From NCBI GenBank assembly GCA_017450705.1, contig JAFSTC010000064.1:1-64000 (forward strand): a DNA stretch of 64,000 bases. The letters are read 5' to 3'. A program made the position numbers and the translations under genes. The DNA is from Lentisphaeria bacterium (GTDB lineage Bacteria > Verrucomicrobiota > Lentisphaeria > Victivallales > Victivallaceae). The notes under the pieces were generated by a model, which was not told the origin of the DNA, did no database searches, and saw only the letters and a program-made list of their open reading frames with translations. Below, one piece after another: positions 35,835 to 46,291 of this stretch. The stretch's first letter is position 1. Every line of letters begins with the position of its first letter.

Positions 35835-36611
35835 ATGTACGGCGATGGGTTCCGCTTCGGGCTGGGGAGTTTTCTCAAGATCTATTACGTGTGCTGTCGG
35901 AAGGTCCTTTCGTGGGAGCAGAACCGGGTGACGGTGCCCTTCTGGCGCTTCTCCTACGATTTCGAGCCCGGCGCGGTGATGACGATCAAGGGCAGGAAAA
36001 TCGTTTATCGGTCGGACAAGTTTTACATCGCCCCGGCGTTCACGGAGTTCTCCTCCACCGCAGTCAATCCCTTCCGCAGGTTTTACATCCACTTCAGCCC
36101 AGGGGAACACACAGGACCCGTCGACGACATCTACATCCTCCCCGCACGGGAACGGGAGCTGGCGATCATCCGGGAGTTCGCCGCCCTCGGCGAACAGGCG
36201 ACCAACAGCCGGGCCACCATGTTCTACGCCATGGCCGTGCTGGCGCCGTCGCTGCTGCGGCTGCCCGAAACGGTCGTCGAAAAAGGTCAGCCGACCGATC
36301 CGCGGATCGACGCCGTCGTCAAATACATCGCCGAACACACGTCCGCGCCGAAAGACAACACCTTCCTCGCCCGCATGGCGGGGATGAGCTGCAACGGCTT
36401 CCTGCGGCTCTTCGAGGCTCAGACCGGCCGTTCGCCCCAGGCCTACTGGCGGAGAAAACGCATCGAACAGGCCTGCGGACTTCTGCTCTCGACCCAGCTC
36501 TCCATCGACGAGATCGCCGAGAGAACGGGATTCGCCGACCGGTACCACTTCACCAGAGTCTTCTCCTCCGTCCTCAAGTGCTCCCCCGCGGGATTCCGGA
36601 AAAAGAACTGA
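35835..36611 (+). CDS. AraC-family transcriptional regulator
   Basis: The protein has 258 residues. The N-terminal half is a cupin-like sensor (VPFWRFSYDFEPGA, KFYIAPAFTEFSS, FRRFYIHFSPGEH). The C-terminal 100 residues hold two helix-turn-helix units: NTFLARMAGMSCNGFLRLFEAQTG, then LSIDEIAERTGFADRYHFTRVFSS and the conserved end CSPAGFRKK. The start is placed at ATG 35835, with GAAAGG seven bases upstream, because the promoter lies inside the longer frame. It is divergent from the pseudopilin-glycosidase operon and probably activates it in response to a sugar. It resembles the second AraC protein at 50613. Confidence 0.88.
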   Translation: MYGDGFRFGLGSFLKIYYVCCRKVLSWEQNRVTVPFWRFSYDFEPGAVMTIKGRKIVYRSDKFYIAPAFTEFSSTAVNPFRRFYIHFSPGEHTGPVDDIYILPARERELAIIREFAALGEQATNSRATMFYAMAVLAPSLLRLPETVVEKGQPTDPRIDAVVKYIAEHTSAPKDNTFLARMAGMSCNGFLRLFEAQTGRSPQAYWRRKRIEQACGLLLSTQLSIDEIAERTGFADRYHFTRVFSSVLKCSPAGFRKKN

Positions 36612-36627
36612 GAAAGGCGTTTTCCCC

Positions 36628-36656
36628 TTGCGGAAAGCGGGCGCGGGGGCTATATT
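36628..36656 (+). promoter_or_regulatory. Promoter of lplA
   Basis: TTGCGG (36628-36633) and TATATT (36651-36656) are 17 bases apart, with the ATG 25 bases downstream after GCAGGAG. Confidence 0.65.
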
Positions 36657-36680
36657 AGGCGCAGCCGCAGGAGAAAAAAA

Positions 36681-37658
36681 ATGGAGCTTTTCATCAACGA
36701 CCGCCTCGACGCCGCTTACAATCTGGCGCTGGAGGAGACCATGACCCGGGAGCACGAACGGGATTTCCTCATGCTCTGGCGCAACGCCAACGCCGTCATC
36801 GTCGGACGCAATCAGAACACCGCCGCCGAGATCGACGCGGAAAAAATAAAACAGTACGGCACGGCCGTCGTCCGCCGCTCCACCGGGGGCGGCGCGGTCT
36901 ACCACGACGTGGGGAACGTCAACTACTCCATCGCCGTTTCGGGCCGCCATGTGGAACACGGCTCCTTCGCCGACTACGCCCGGCCCATCGTCAGCGCCCT
37001 GCGGAGCATGGGCGTCGACGCCGTCTTTTCGGGCCGGAACGACATCCTCGTCGACGGATGCAAGATCTCCGGCTCCGCCCGGGCCGTCCTCGGGAAACGC
37101 ACCCTCTTTCACGGAACGCTCCTCTTCGACTGCGACATGACCATCCTGCAGGAGGTCCTCATCCCCGACCCCGAAAAGATCCGCTCCAAGGGCATCAAGT
37201 CCGTCCGCGCCCGGGTGATGAATCTCTCGGAACTCTTCCCCGGCATGACCACTGAGGAATTCATCGAAAAGTTCTCCGCCGCCCTGCGCAGCGAGGTCTC
37301 AGGCTGCGTCCTCGCCCCCCTGCCCGAAAAGATGTGCGCCGCCGCGGAAGCCCTGGCCCAGAGCAAATACCGCACCTGGGAGTGGAACTACGGGACGAAT
37401 TTGGAATACTCCTTCTCTAAATCCCTCCGCTTCCCCTCGGGGCGCGTCGGCGTGGATTTCAACATCCGGAACAACGTCATCCGCGACTTGCGCTTTTCGG
37501 GCGACTTCTTCGGCCTCTACCCCGCCGAGGAGCTGGCCGCTCTCATCGACGGGACCAGCCTCGACCCCGAACGGCTCCGCCCCCGCCTCGCCGAACTCGA
37601 CATCGGTCGCTGGATCTCCGGCCTCACCCCTGACGATCTGCTCCGGCTCTTTATGTAA
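36681..37658 (+). CDS. lplA: Lipoate-protein ligase A
   Basis: LplA activates lipoate with ATP and attaches it to lipoyl domains such as those of 2-oxo acid dehydrogenases or the glycine cleavage H protein. The 325-residue protein has the full family pattern: FLMLWRNANAVIVGRNQN, RRSTGGGAVYHDVGNVNYS, GRNDILVDGCKISGSA with the lipoyl-AMP-binding Lys at about 128, and a C-terminal domain of about 80 residues (WEWNYGTNLEYSFSKS) found in the larger LplA proteins. No lipoylated protein or lipA/lipB gene is nearby. It is a single-gene unit, ended by a large hairpin. Confidence 0.93.
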   Translation: MELFINDRLDAAYNLALEETMTREHERDFLMLWRNANAVIVGRNQNTAAEIDAEKIKQYGTAVVRRSTGGGAVYHDVGNVNYSIAVSGRHVEHGSFADYARPIVSALRSMGVDAVFSGRNDILVDGCKISGSARAVLGKRTLFHGTLLFDCDMTILQEVLIPDPEKIRSKGIKSVRARVMNLSELFPGMTTEEFIEKFSAALRSEVSGCVLAPLPEKMCAAAEALAQSKYRTWEWNYGTNLEYSFSKSLRFPSGRVGVDFNIRNNVIRDLRFSGDFFGLYPAEELAALIDGTSLDPERLRPRLAELDIGRWISGLTPDDLLRLFM

Positions 37659-37670
37659 AGGCCGGCGGTT

Positions 37671-37724
37671 CCGGGGAGGGGGAAAACCTCTTTTCACGGG
37701 AAAAGAGGTTTTCCCCTTCCCCGG
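37671..37724 (+). terminator. Near-perfect 24-bp hairpin after lplA
   Basis: CCGGGGAG (37671-37678) then GGGGAAAACCTCTTTT (37679-37694) pair, with one G-T, to AAAAGAGGTTTTCCCC (37701-37716) then TTCCCCGG (37717-37724). The loop is CACGGG. It begins 13 bases after the lplA stop. No T run follows, so it is not a classical terminator, but it is much longer than usual ones and may protect or end the transcript. Confidence 0.6.
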
Positions 37725-37858
37725 GCCCCCATCCCTTTTCGAGAAAAGCGGCATATTTTGAGGCAGTCGCCCGGCCTTGCGGGGGAACGGAGCCTCGCGC
37801 AAAAGGGCGCCGGAATCAAAAAAAATCGTTTTTTTGCCCTTTTCGAGGCCATATCCGC

Positions 37859-37887
37859 TTGACAAAACGCCCGCGCAGGGTTAGATT
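37859..37887 (+). promoter_or_regulatory. Promoter of the secretion-motor operon
   Basis: TTGACA (37859-37864) and TAGATT (37882-37887) are 17 bases apart. Transcription would begin near 37894, about 40 bases before the TTG start codon. Confidence 0.75.
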
Positions 37888-37933
37888 TTTCCGTTGTCAT
37901 GACGGCTTAACTTTTTTGGATGAGGTTTTTGTT

Positions 37934-39643
<1,710 letters not shown>

Positions 39644-39664
39644 AGCGAGGAGGGAGTTCATATC

Positions 39665-41350
39665 ATGCTGGATATCGAAAGTTCCGCACTGATCGATCTG
39701 ATCAAAAGCGAACGCGGCGCGACGACGCCGGGATTGAACAAGCACCTCGACGAGGTCGCCGAGGAGTGCGAACGCTCCGGAAAACCCGCCATGGAGGAGA
39801 TCGAGAACTTCGGTCTCCTCACCCGGCAGGAAATGCTGGAGATGATGGCGGAGAACCTGGGCTCCTACGTCTGGGACCCCAAATCGGGCGACATCAGCCG
39901 CGACATCATCGACATGATCGACGAGAACACCGCGCGCACCCACGGCGTCCTGCCGGTCCAGTTCGACGGCGAGAACCTTTACCTCGCCATGGCACGGCCT
40001 CTTGACTACCAGACCGTGGAGACCGTGCACTTCATCGTCGGCAAACCCATCATCCCCGTGCCCTGCGATCCGGACGAATTCGACAAGGCCTTCCTGCGCT
40101 ACTACCCCGAAAAGGTGGACTCCGTGGCCGACATCGTGGCCGAGTTCGGCGAACACGCCGAGGTGGAGGAGATGGAGGACGAGGACCACGCCAACGACGC
40201 CCCCATCATCAAATTCGTGGACGTCGTCATGCAGCAGGCCATCCGCGACAAAGCGTCGGACATCCACTTCGAGCCTTTCGAAAAAAGCTTCCGCATCCGC
40301 TACCGCGTGGACGGCGCGCTGTACGAACTGCCGCCGCCGCCCCGCAGTCTGGCGATCCCCGTCATCAGCCGCGTGAAGATCATCTCCGGCTTGAACATCT
40401 CCGAGCGCCGCCGTCCCCAGGACGGACGCATCCAGACCAAGATGAACGGCCGCCCCGTGGATCTCCGCGTGTCCTGTCTGCCCACCAGCTACGGCGAATC
40501 CGTGGTGCTCCGCGTGCTCGACCGAAGCGTGGTCAATCTTCAGCTCGACGCGCTGGGCATCGGCGAGGACGTGCTGGCCAAGATCCGCGAGATCATCCGC
40601 CTGCCCAACGGCATCATGCTGGTGACCGGCCCCACCGGTTCCGGCAAGACGACGACGCTCTACTCCGCCCTCGGCGAGATCAACAACCCCGAGGACAAAC
40701 TCCTCACCGCCGAGGACCCGGTGGAGTACGACATCGAAGGCATCATGCAGTGCCCCATCAACGACGCGGTAGGCATGACCTTCCAGAAAGCGCTGCGCGC
40801 CTTCCTCCGTCAGGACCCCGACCGGATCCTCGTGGGAGAGATCCGAGACTTCGAGACCGCCCAGATCGCCGTGGAGGCCTCGCTCACCGGGCACTTCGTG
40901 TTCAGCACGCTGCATACCAACGACGCGGCCAGTACCGTCACCCGACTGATGGATATGGGGGTGGAACCCTTCCTGATCGCCTCGTCGCTCGCCGGAGTCC
41001 TCGGTCAGCGGCTCATCCGCCGGGTGTGCAAGAACTGCAAGACCATGTACACACCCACCGACGAAGACCTGGAGCGCCTCGGCCTGGAGCGCTCCCAGGT
41101 GGAGGGGATCCAGTTCTGCTACGGCAAGGGCTGCCCCGTCTGCAACAACACGGGGTACAAGGGCCGGAAAGCCCTCACGGAACTGCTCTGCGTCGACCAG
41201 GAGATGCGCGACATGATCTCCGCCGGCGCCCCGGCCAACGCGCTCCGCGACAAGGCCTGCCAGCTGGGCATGCGTCCGCTGCGCGAAGACGGGCTTTTGG
41301 CCATTTTCAACGGAGAGACCAGCGTGGACGAAGTCGTCCGCTACACCTGA
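39665..41350 (+). CDS. gspE: Type II secretion / type IV pilus assembly ATPase (GspE/PilB), second copy
   Basis: The 561-residue protein has the same layout as its upstream neighbour: an N-terminal T2SSE_N-like domain, KASDIHFEPFEKSFRIRYRVDGAL, Walker A GPTGSGKTTTLYSAL at about residue 321, AEDPVEYD, Walker B RILVGEIRD, STLHTNDAAS and the zinc Cys pairs CKNC (455) and CPVC (490). All catalytic parts are intact, so both copies should hydrolyse ATP. The N-terminal domains differ most, which suggests they contact different platform or pilin partners. GAGGAGGG precedes the ATG. A PilT retraction role is less likely, since the N-terminal domain is of the assembly type. Confidence 0.9.
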   Translation: MLDIESSALIDLIKSERGATTPGLNKHLDEVAEECERSGKPAMEEIENFGLLTRQEMLEMMAENLGSYVWDPKSGDISRDIIDMIDENTARTHGVLPVQFDGENLYLAMARPLDYQTVETVHFIVGKPIIPVPCDPDEFDKAFLRYYPEKVDSVADIVAEFGEHAEVEEMEDEDHANDAPIIKFVDVVMQQAIRDKASDIHFEPFEKSFRIRYRVDGALYELPPPPRSLAIPVISRVKIISGLNISERRRPQDGRIQTKMNGRPVDLRVSCLPTSYGESVVLRVLDRSVVNLQLDALGIGEDVLAKIREIIRLPNGIMLVTGPTGSGKTTTLYSALGEINNPEDKLLTAEDPVEYDIEGIMQCPINDAVGMTFQKALRAFLRQDPDRILVGEIRDFETAQIAVEASLTGHFVFSTLHTNDAASTVTRLMDMGVEPFLIASSLAGVLGQRLIRRVCKNCKTMYTPTDEDLERLGLERSQVEGIQFCYGKGCPVCNNTGYKGRKALTELLCVDQEMRDMISAGAPANALRDKACQLGMRPLREDGLLAIFNGETSVDEVVRYT

Positions 41351-41390
41351 TTTTTGCTTCATTTCAATCCAATTTCGGAGGAACTGAGAT

Positions 41391-42653
41391 ATGCCGCAAT
41401 TCACATACGTCGCCATGGACGGCAAGGGCAAGGAACAGAAGGGCAAGATCAACGCCGCCAACGAAGAGGCCGTGAATGCCGCCCTCAGAGCCAAGGGCAT
41501 GGTCCCCGTGCTCATCAAAGCCGCCGTGGACAAGGAAGCCGCGAAGAAAATGTCCAGCAAGGGCGGAAAAGGCGGCGGCGGCGGCTTCAATATGACCCTG
41601 GGCCCCACGGTCATCAAGCGCAAGGAACTGACCGTCGTGACCCGTCAGCTGGCCATCCTGCTGGACGCGGGACTCCCCCTCATCCGCTCGCTCCACACGC
41701 TGGAGCGTCAGGCGAAGAACCCCGTGGTGAGGATCGTGCTGGGCAAGACCGCGGAGACCGTCGAGGGCGGCGCCACCTTCGCGGAAGCCCTGTCGCAGAA
41801 TCCCAAGTCCTTCGACAAACTCTACCTCAACATGGTCCGCGCCGGCGAGGCGTCGGGCGCCATGGAGACCATTCTCGACCGTCTGGCCTCCTTCATGGAA
41901 AAATCCGCGAAGATCGCCGGAAAGGTCAAATCGGCCATGATCTACCCGTCGGTGGTGCTCTCGATCTCGCTGCTGGCCGTGGTGGGCTTGATGATCTTCA
42001 TCGTCCCCAACTTCGAAAAGATATTCAAGGATCTGCTGGGTCCCAAGGAACCCCTGCCGGGCGTGACGCTCTTCATCCTCGGCATCAGCAACACCCTCGT
42101 CTCCCGCTGGTACATGTACCTGGGCGGCGTCTTCGCCGTCATCGTGTTCTTCAAAGTCATCGTCAAGATACCCATGGGCAAACTGGCGATGGACTACCTC
42201 AAATACAACGCGCCCGTCTTCGGTCCCATCATCTCCAAGACGGCCATCTCCCGGTTCAGCCGGACCTTGGGGACGCTGATGAGCTCCGGCGTGCCGGTGC
42301 TTCAGGCCCTCTCCATCGTCAAGGAGACCAGCGGCAACGAAGTGGTGGCCGGCGCCATCCAGAAGGTCCACGACGCCGTGAAGGAGGGCGAAGGCATCGC
42401 CAAACCCCTCGGCGAAACGAAAGTCTTCCCCGAAATGGTGATAAGTATGGTGGAGGTGGGCGAGGAGACCGGTAAGCTCTCCGAGATGCTCAACAAGATC
42501 GCCGACACCTACGAGGACGAAGTGGACAACGCCGTCAGCGCCCTGACCTCCCTGATCGAACCCTTGATGATCGTCGCCTTGGCGGGCATCGTGGGATCCA
42601 TCGTCGTGGCGCTCTTCATGCCGCTGACAAAGATCATCGAAAAGCTGTCGTGA
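41391..42653 (+). CDS. gspF: Type II secretion / pilus inner-membrane platform protein (GspF/PilC)
   Basis: The 420-residue protein has the GspF plan: a start FTYVAMDGKGKEQKGKI, a Gly-rich linker (KGGKGGGGGF) at about residues 57-65, then two repeats of the GspF domain. The first begins ELTVVTRQLAILLDAGLPL and contains MVRAGEASGAME, with a membrane span at about 185-205. The second begins SRFSRTLGTLMSSGVPV and contains MVEVGEETGKLSEML, with a final membrane helix at about 390-412. It forms the platform on which the ATPase acts. GGAGGAAC precedes the ATG. Its TGA overlaps the GTG of coaX. No pilin, peptidase, secretin or GspL/M gene is adjacent. Confidence 0.92.
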   Translation: MPQFTYVAMDGKGKEQKGKINAANEEAVNAALRAKGMVPVLIKAAVDKEAAKKMSSKGGKGGGGGFNMTLGPTVIKRKELTVVTRQLAILLDAGLPLIRSLHTLERQAKNPVVRIVLGKTAETVEGGATFAEALSQNPKSFDKLYLNMVRAGEASGAMETILDRLASFMEKSAKIAGKVKSAMIYPSVVLSISLLAVVGLMIFIVPNFEKIFKDLLGPKEPLPGVTLFILGISNTLVSRWYMYLGGVFAVIVFFKVIVKIPMGKLAMDYLKYNAPVFGPIISKTAISRFSRTLGTLMSSGVPVLQALSIVKETSGNEVVAGAIQKVHDAVKEGEGIAKPLGETKVFPEMVISMVEVGEETGKLSEMLNKIADTYEDEVDNAVSALTSLIEPLMIVALAGIVGSIVVALFMPLTKIIEKLS

Positions 42654-43345
42654 AGAGATTCCTGCTCGACATCGGCAACACCCACACGGTGCTGGCCGAA
42701 TGCCTGCCCGGCGGCGGCACGGGACCCCTGAGGGAGTTCGAAACGGAGAGCTTCGCGGCGCGCGACCTGCCGCAGGGCGAGATCGCCGCCGTGTGCGTCG
42801 TCCCCGAAATGAAAACTCGTCTTGCAGACCGCGGGATCTTTTTTGCCGACGCCTCCAACAGTCGCGGCGCGGTGGATTTCACGCAGATCGACTGCACGAC
42901 CCTCGGCGCGGACCGGGTGGCCAACGCCGAAGCCCTGGCAGCCTTTTATCCCCTGCCCGGCATCGTCATCGACTGCGGCACTGCCGTCACCATGGAACTG
43001 GTGGATGAAAAAAATATTTTCCGGGGCGGCGCCATCGCGCCCGGAAGGGCCCTGATGCGCCGGATCCTCAACACGGCCACGGCCCAGCTGCCGGAGATCC
43101 CCCTGTCGCAGAACATCCCGGAGGACGTAGGGAATGGAACGGTTCTTTCCATCGCCTTCGGCGTGGATTCGGGGTGCGTCGGCATGATCCGGGAGTTCAT
43201 TTCCGTCGCGAAGAAAAAGCACGGGGTCGTCTCCGTCGTGCTCACGGGGGGCGACGCAGCCTTCTTCCGCCCCGCGTTCCCGGAGGCCGCCGCCCCCGGC
43301 GCGGACTTCACGCTCCGGGGACTGCGCATCGCCGCAGGCTGGTGA
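42650..43345 (+). CDS. coaX: Type III pantothenate kinase
   Basis: CoaX phosphorylates pantothenate, the first step of coenzyme A synthesis. The 231-residue ASKHA protein has LLDIGNTHTVLAE at the start, TTLGADRVANAEAL with the catalytic Asp, VIDCGTAVTMELVDEKN and FRGGAIAPGRALM. It is somewhat shorter than typical CoaX (about 255), mainly between the first two motifs. The start is GTG, overlapping the gspF stop as GTGA, so it is translated with the secretion genes. This placement seems incidental rather than functional. Confidence 0.92.
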   Translation: MKRFLLDIGNTHTVLAECLPGGGTGPLREFETESFAARDLPQGEIAAVCVVPEMKTRLADRGIFFADASNSRGAVDFTQIDCTTLGADRVANAEALAAFYPLPGIVIDCGTAVTMELVDEKNIFRGGAIAPGRALMRRILNTATAQLPEIPLSQNIPEDVGNGTVLSIAFGVDSGCVGMIREFISVAKKKHGVVSVVLTGGDAAFFRPAFPEAAAPGADFTLRGLRIAAGW

Positions 43346-43348
43346 CGA

Positions 43349-44677
43349 TCAGCGGGACCTGACTTTCCGCAGCAGCAATTCCATCCGGTAAGGCAGACAG
43401 AGACGCCGCTCGTCGCAGGCGGGATCGGCCAGCGCCTGACGGAGTTTCACCGTCGCCTCCTGATAGATCTTCTGGTACTTGTCCTCATGAAAGAGCCGTT
43501 CCGGCTGGAGATAGGGCGCAAGCCGGAGACAGACCGCCAGCGCGGGCAGGAGCGCCGCGAAGGGGAGCCGGCCCGCAGGAAGCCGCTCAAGCGCGGCAAA
43601 CCAGAAAAAGGACAGCGCCATGCCGGAGGGCAGGAAATAGCTGGAAAAAACGATATCCCACGAGAGGATCGCCGGGTGACGGGCGGCCATGACCCCGCAG
43701 CAGAGAACGACGGCGGCGATGCTTCCCGGCAGGAGCCACGGGGGAATGTGCCGGTCGCGGCGCAGAAGGAAAAAGAGCCCGAGCCAGACCGCCGCCCCGA
43801 CAGCCGCCGCCGGGGTGACGGAGGGGATCCCGGCCAGCATCTGTCCGGTGTTGGCCAAAGCGAACTTGAGCCCCGCCGCGGCGGCGCCCTTCTGCGCCTG
43901 CCACGTCCCCTGATAGGCAAAATCCGGCGTGTAGCCGTTGAAGAGCTCGATCAGCCGGGGCGCGATCACGAGATCGGCGGCCACGCCGAAAACCACCGCC
44001 GCCGCCCCCGCGGCAAGCACAGCGGAAAAGGCGCGGCACGGACGCAGAAACTGCATTACGGCGAGGAGTCCCGTGAAGGCCGTCACGAAAAACATCCCCT
44101 GCCGGTCGGCGAGAACGGTCACGACGGCCGCCGCACACAGCACGGGTACGCTGCCGGCCCATCCGGGATCCCGCAGACGGCGCAGAGCGGTCCCGAAAAC
44201 GAGAAGGAGCAGTCCCGCCGCCGCGAGGAATTTGGAACTGCGGAAAAAGATGTTTTCGCAGAAACACGGCAGCAGGGCCAGCGCCGCCCCGTGCAAGGTG
44301 AAGAAGAGTCCCGGCAGACGGGGGAAAAGCCGCCGCCCCGCGTACTGCTGGAAAAAGATCATTCCCAGCATCAGGACGAGACAGACCGGGCTGAGAAAGA
44401 GAGCGATTCCCCTGCGCAGCAGGGCAAAGACGATCCGCGCGTCGATCCAGTCGAAGAAATAGCTCAGCTCCCGGCACTGGTAGAGGCCCCAGTCGTTCCG
44501 GGCCGGGTCGAAAACGAGCTCGGCCAGCGGCCGGTCCGCCGTATAATTGAGCAGGAACGCGGAGCTTTCCCAGTGGAGATACCCGCCGCCGTGACAGGCC
44601 GTCGCCAGCGCGAGGATGACGGCGGCAAACCCCGTGACGACGAACGCTTCGCGGAATGCGGGAGAGACCGGTTTCAC
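43349..44677 (-). CDS. Polytopic membrane protein of unknown function
   Basis: The 442-residue protein has about ten hydrophobic spans and an acidic-aromatic first loop (HWESSAFLLNYTADRPLAELV, DWGLYQCREL). This somewhat resembles GT-C type membrane glycosyltransferases, but no clear DxD or family motif lets me assign it. The GTG start overlaps the stop codon of the small TPR-like gene upstream. It ends 3 bases from coaX on the other strand. It probably forms one transcript with the small protein and the OppB-type permease. Confidence 0.6.
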   Translation of the reverse strand: MKPVSPAFREAFVVTGFAAVILALATACHGGGYLHWESSAFLLNYTADRPLAELVFDPARNDWGLYQCRELSYFFDWIDARIVFALLRRGIALFLSPVCLVLMLGMIFFQQYAGRRLFPRLPGLFFTLHGAALALLPCFCENIFFRSSKFLAAAGLLLLVFGTALRRLRDPGWAGSVPVLCAAAVVTVLADRQGMFFVTAFTGLLAVMQFLRPCRAFSAVLAAGAAAVVFGVAADLVIAPRLIELFNGYTPDFAYQGTWQAQKGAAAAGLKFALANTGQMLAGIPSVTPAAAVGAAVWLGLFFLLRRDRHIPPWLLPGSIAAVVLCCGVMAARHPAILSWDIVFSSYFLPSGMALSFFWFAALERLPAGRLPFAALLPALAVCLRLAPYLQPERLFHEDKYQKIYQEATVKLRQALADPACDERRLCLPYRMELLLRKVRSR

Positions 44678-45108
44678 TTGCCTTCCTCCAGACGTTTTTC
44701 AAGGGCCGAAATGAAACCGGCGGGAGCCCTCTCCGCCCGGGCTTTCCAGAGGGCGAAGCGGTAGAGCCGTGCGGCGGCGGCATGCTCCCCCCGCTGACGG
44801 AGCATGTCGCCGTAAAAGAGCATGACCGACGGCGCGCGGAGCTGGAAACAGCCGAATTTCAGCCACGCCTCGGCGGCAGCGGCGTGTCCCTGCCGGAGAT
44901 CGGAGACGGCCATCATGACGACCCCGGCGGCGTTGCCGCTCAAAGCCCCTTCGCTCCATCCCTCCTCGGGGGCCCGGGAGACGACGGCCTTTTCCCCGGT
45001 CTTCCGCAGGGCGGGCCCCGAAACGTACCACTGCTGGAACGGCAGCGCCACGAGGGCGACGAGCGCGGCGAAAACGGCCTGTTTCCGCAGTTTGTCCAAA
45101 CTTTTCAT
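44674..45108 (-). CDS. Small membrane-anchored protein, TPR-like
   Basis: The 144-residue protein has one membrane span at about residues 10-27 (AVFAALVALVALPFQQWYV). Helical pairs follow, such as GHAAAAEAWLKFGCFQLR and GEHAAAARLYRFALWKAR, that look like two tetratricopeptide-type repeats. Such repeats normally bind other proteins. Its ATG overlaps the permease stop (ATGA) and its stop overlaps the next gene (GTGA), so all three are tightly coupled. I know no function. Confidence 0.65.
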   Translation of the reverse strand: MKSLDKLRKQAVFAALVALVALPFQQWYVSGPALRKTGEKAVVSRAPEEGWSEGALSGNAAGVVMMAVSDLRQGHAAAAEAWLKFGCFQLRAPSVMLFYGDMLRQRGEHAAAARLYRFALWKARAERAPAGFISALEKRLEEGK

Positions 45109-46118
45109 GTCAGCTTGATCCTCGGGTCGGCGGCGACGTAAAGCAGATCGGAGATCATGATCCCGGCCAGCGTCAGGAATCCGGAGAAGGCGAAAAGCGC
45201 CATCTGCAGGGGGTAGTCCCGGCTGGAGAGGGCCAGGAGCGAAAGACTGCCCATGCCGGGGATGTTGAAGATGTATTCGACGATGACGCTCCCCGCGACG
45301 AGGCCCGGCAGGAGACCGCCGAAAAGGGTGATGAGGGTGATGAGGGCGTTGCGGAAACCGTGCCCCCAGACGACCTCCCACTCGGGAACGCCCTTGGCCC
45401 GGGCGGTGCGGATGTAGTCGCAGTTGATGACTTCGATCATCCCGGCGCGGGCGTAGCGCGACAGGGAAGCGAACCCGCCGTAGGCGAGACAGAGCACGGG
45501 CAGCGTGTAGTGCCGGACGATCTCCCACTGGAGACGCCAGATGGAGAAGCGGTCGGGTTCGGGGACCTCCAGTCCGTGGAGGGGAAATACCGCGCGCCAG
45601 CCCCCCTCGCACAGCAGGGCCTGGAGCATCAGTCCCACCCACATCACCGGCAGTGAGTAGAGGGCGAAGAGCAGGAACGCCGCGATCCGGTCGCCCCGGC
45701 TCCCGGCATGGGTCCCGGACCAAACGCCCACGGGAACGGCCAAGAGATAGGTAATGAGCACCGCCCAGACGTTCAGCGACACGGTGACGGGCAGCCGTTC
45801 GAGGATCATGCTTGTCACGGGCTTCCCCGGATCCACCGCGGCGGACTCGCCGAAGTCGCCGTGACGGACGACACGCCCGAGCCAGCGGGCAAATCCCTCG
45901 ATGAGCGGCTTGTCGAGGTCCAGCTTTTCCCGCAGGGCCGTGTTGCGGACGAAGCCGCCCTTCTCGGCGTTGACGGCGCTTCCGGCATCGCCGCCGCCGA
46001 AAAGGTCGCTCCGGGAGGGATCACCGGGGGCCAGACGCAGCATGCCGTAGCTGGCGAAAAGGATCACCAGCAGCGTCGCCGCCGCGAGGATCAGCCGTCT
46101 TGCGATGTAAAGGATCAT
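45105..46118 (-). CDS. OppB/DppB-type ABC transporter permease
   Basis: The 337-residue inner-membrane protein has the peptide/nickel permease pattern: an N-terminal span, then RLAPGDPS, a periplasmic region, KPVTSMILERLPVTVSLN, and the cytoplasmic EAA loop YARAGMIEVINCDYIRTARAKGVPE that docks the ATPase. It ends with GSVIVEYIFNIPGMGSLSL and DPRIKL, both family hallmarks. Unusually, no OppC, ATPase or binding-protein gene is next to it; two unrelated small genes follow instead. It may work with a permease and ATPases encoded elsewhere. Confidence 0.9.
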   Translation of the reverse strand: MILYIARRLILAAATLLVILFASYGMLRLAPGDPSRSDLFGGGDAGSAVNAEKGGFVRNTALREKLDLDKPLIEGFARWLGRVVRHGDFGESAAVDPGKPVTSMILERLPVTVSLNVWAVLITYLLAVPVGVWSGTHAGSRGDRIAAFLLFALYSLPVMWVGLMLQALLCEGGWRAVFPLHGLEVPEPDRFSIWRLQWEIVRHYTLPVLCLAYGGFASLSRYARAGMIEVINCDYIRTARAKGVPEWEVVWGHGFRNALITLITLFGGLLPGLVAGSVIVEYIFNIPGMGSLSLLALSSRDYPLQMALFAFSGFLTLAGIMISDLLYVAADPRIKLT

Positions 46119-46159
46119 TTGCCGATATTTTCCCGCTCCCGAAAGCTCTTCCGCCGCTT

Positions 46160-46188
46160 AATATAAACGGGAGAAACGCAAGTTGCAA
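46160..46188 (-). promoter_or_regulatory. Promoter of the OppB-type permease group
   Basis: On the minus strand TTGCAA (46188-46183) and TATATT (46165-46160) are 17 bases apart, about 40 bases before the ATG. Confidence 0.75.
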
Positions 46189-46230
46189 AGATTTTTCCCC
46201 GCCTGTCCGGGATTTTCTGCGAAAAAGGGC

Positions 46231-46259
46231 TTGAAAATGCGCGGAAAAAACGGTATTTT
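46231..46259 (+). promoter_or_regulatory. Promoter of the membrane metallophosphoesterase gene
   Basis: TTGAAA (46231-46236) and TATTTT (46254-46259) are 17 bases apart. The ATG follows about 33 bases later, after GGGGGAG. Confidence 0.7.
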
Positions 46260-46291
46260 ACGGAAAAATTTCATCATGGGGGAGAAATTTC

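Noticed and set aside
37859-37933. Longer start for the first GspE protein
   Set aside because: It begins within the -35 element of the operon promoter; the TTG at 37934 has its own ribosome site.
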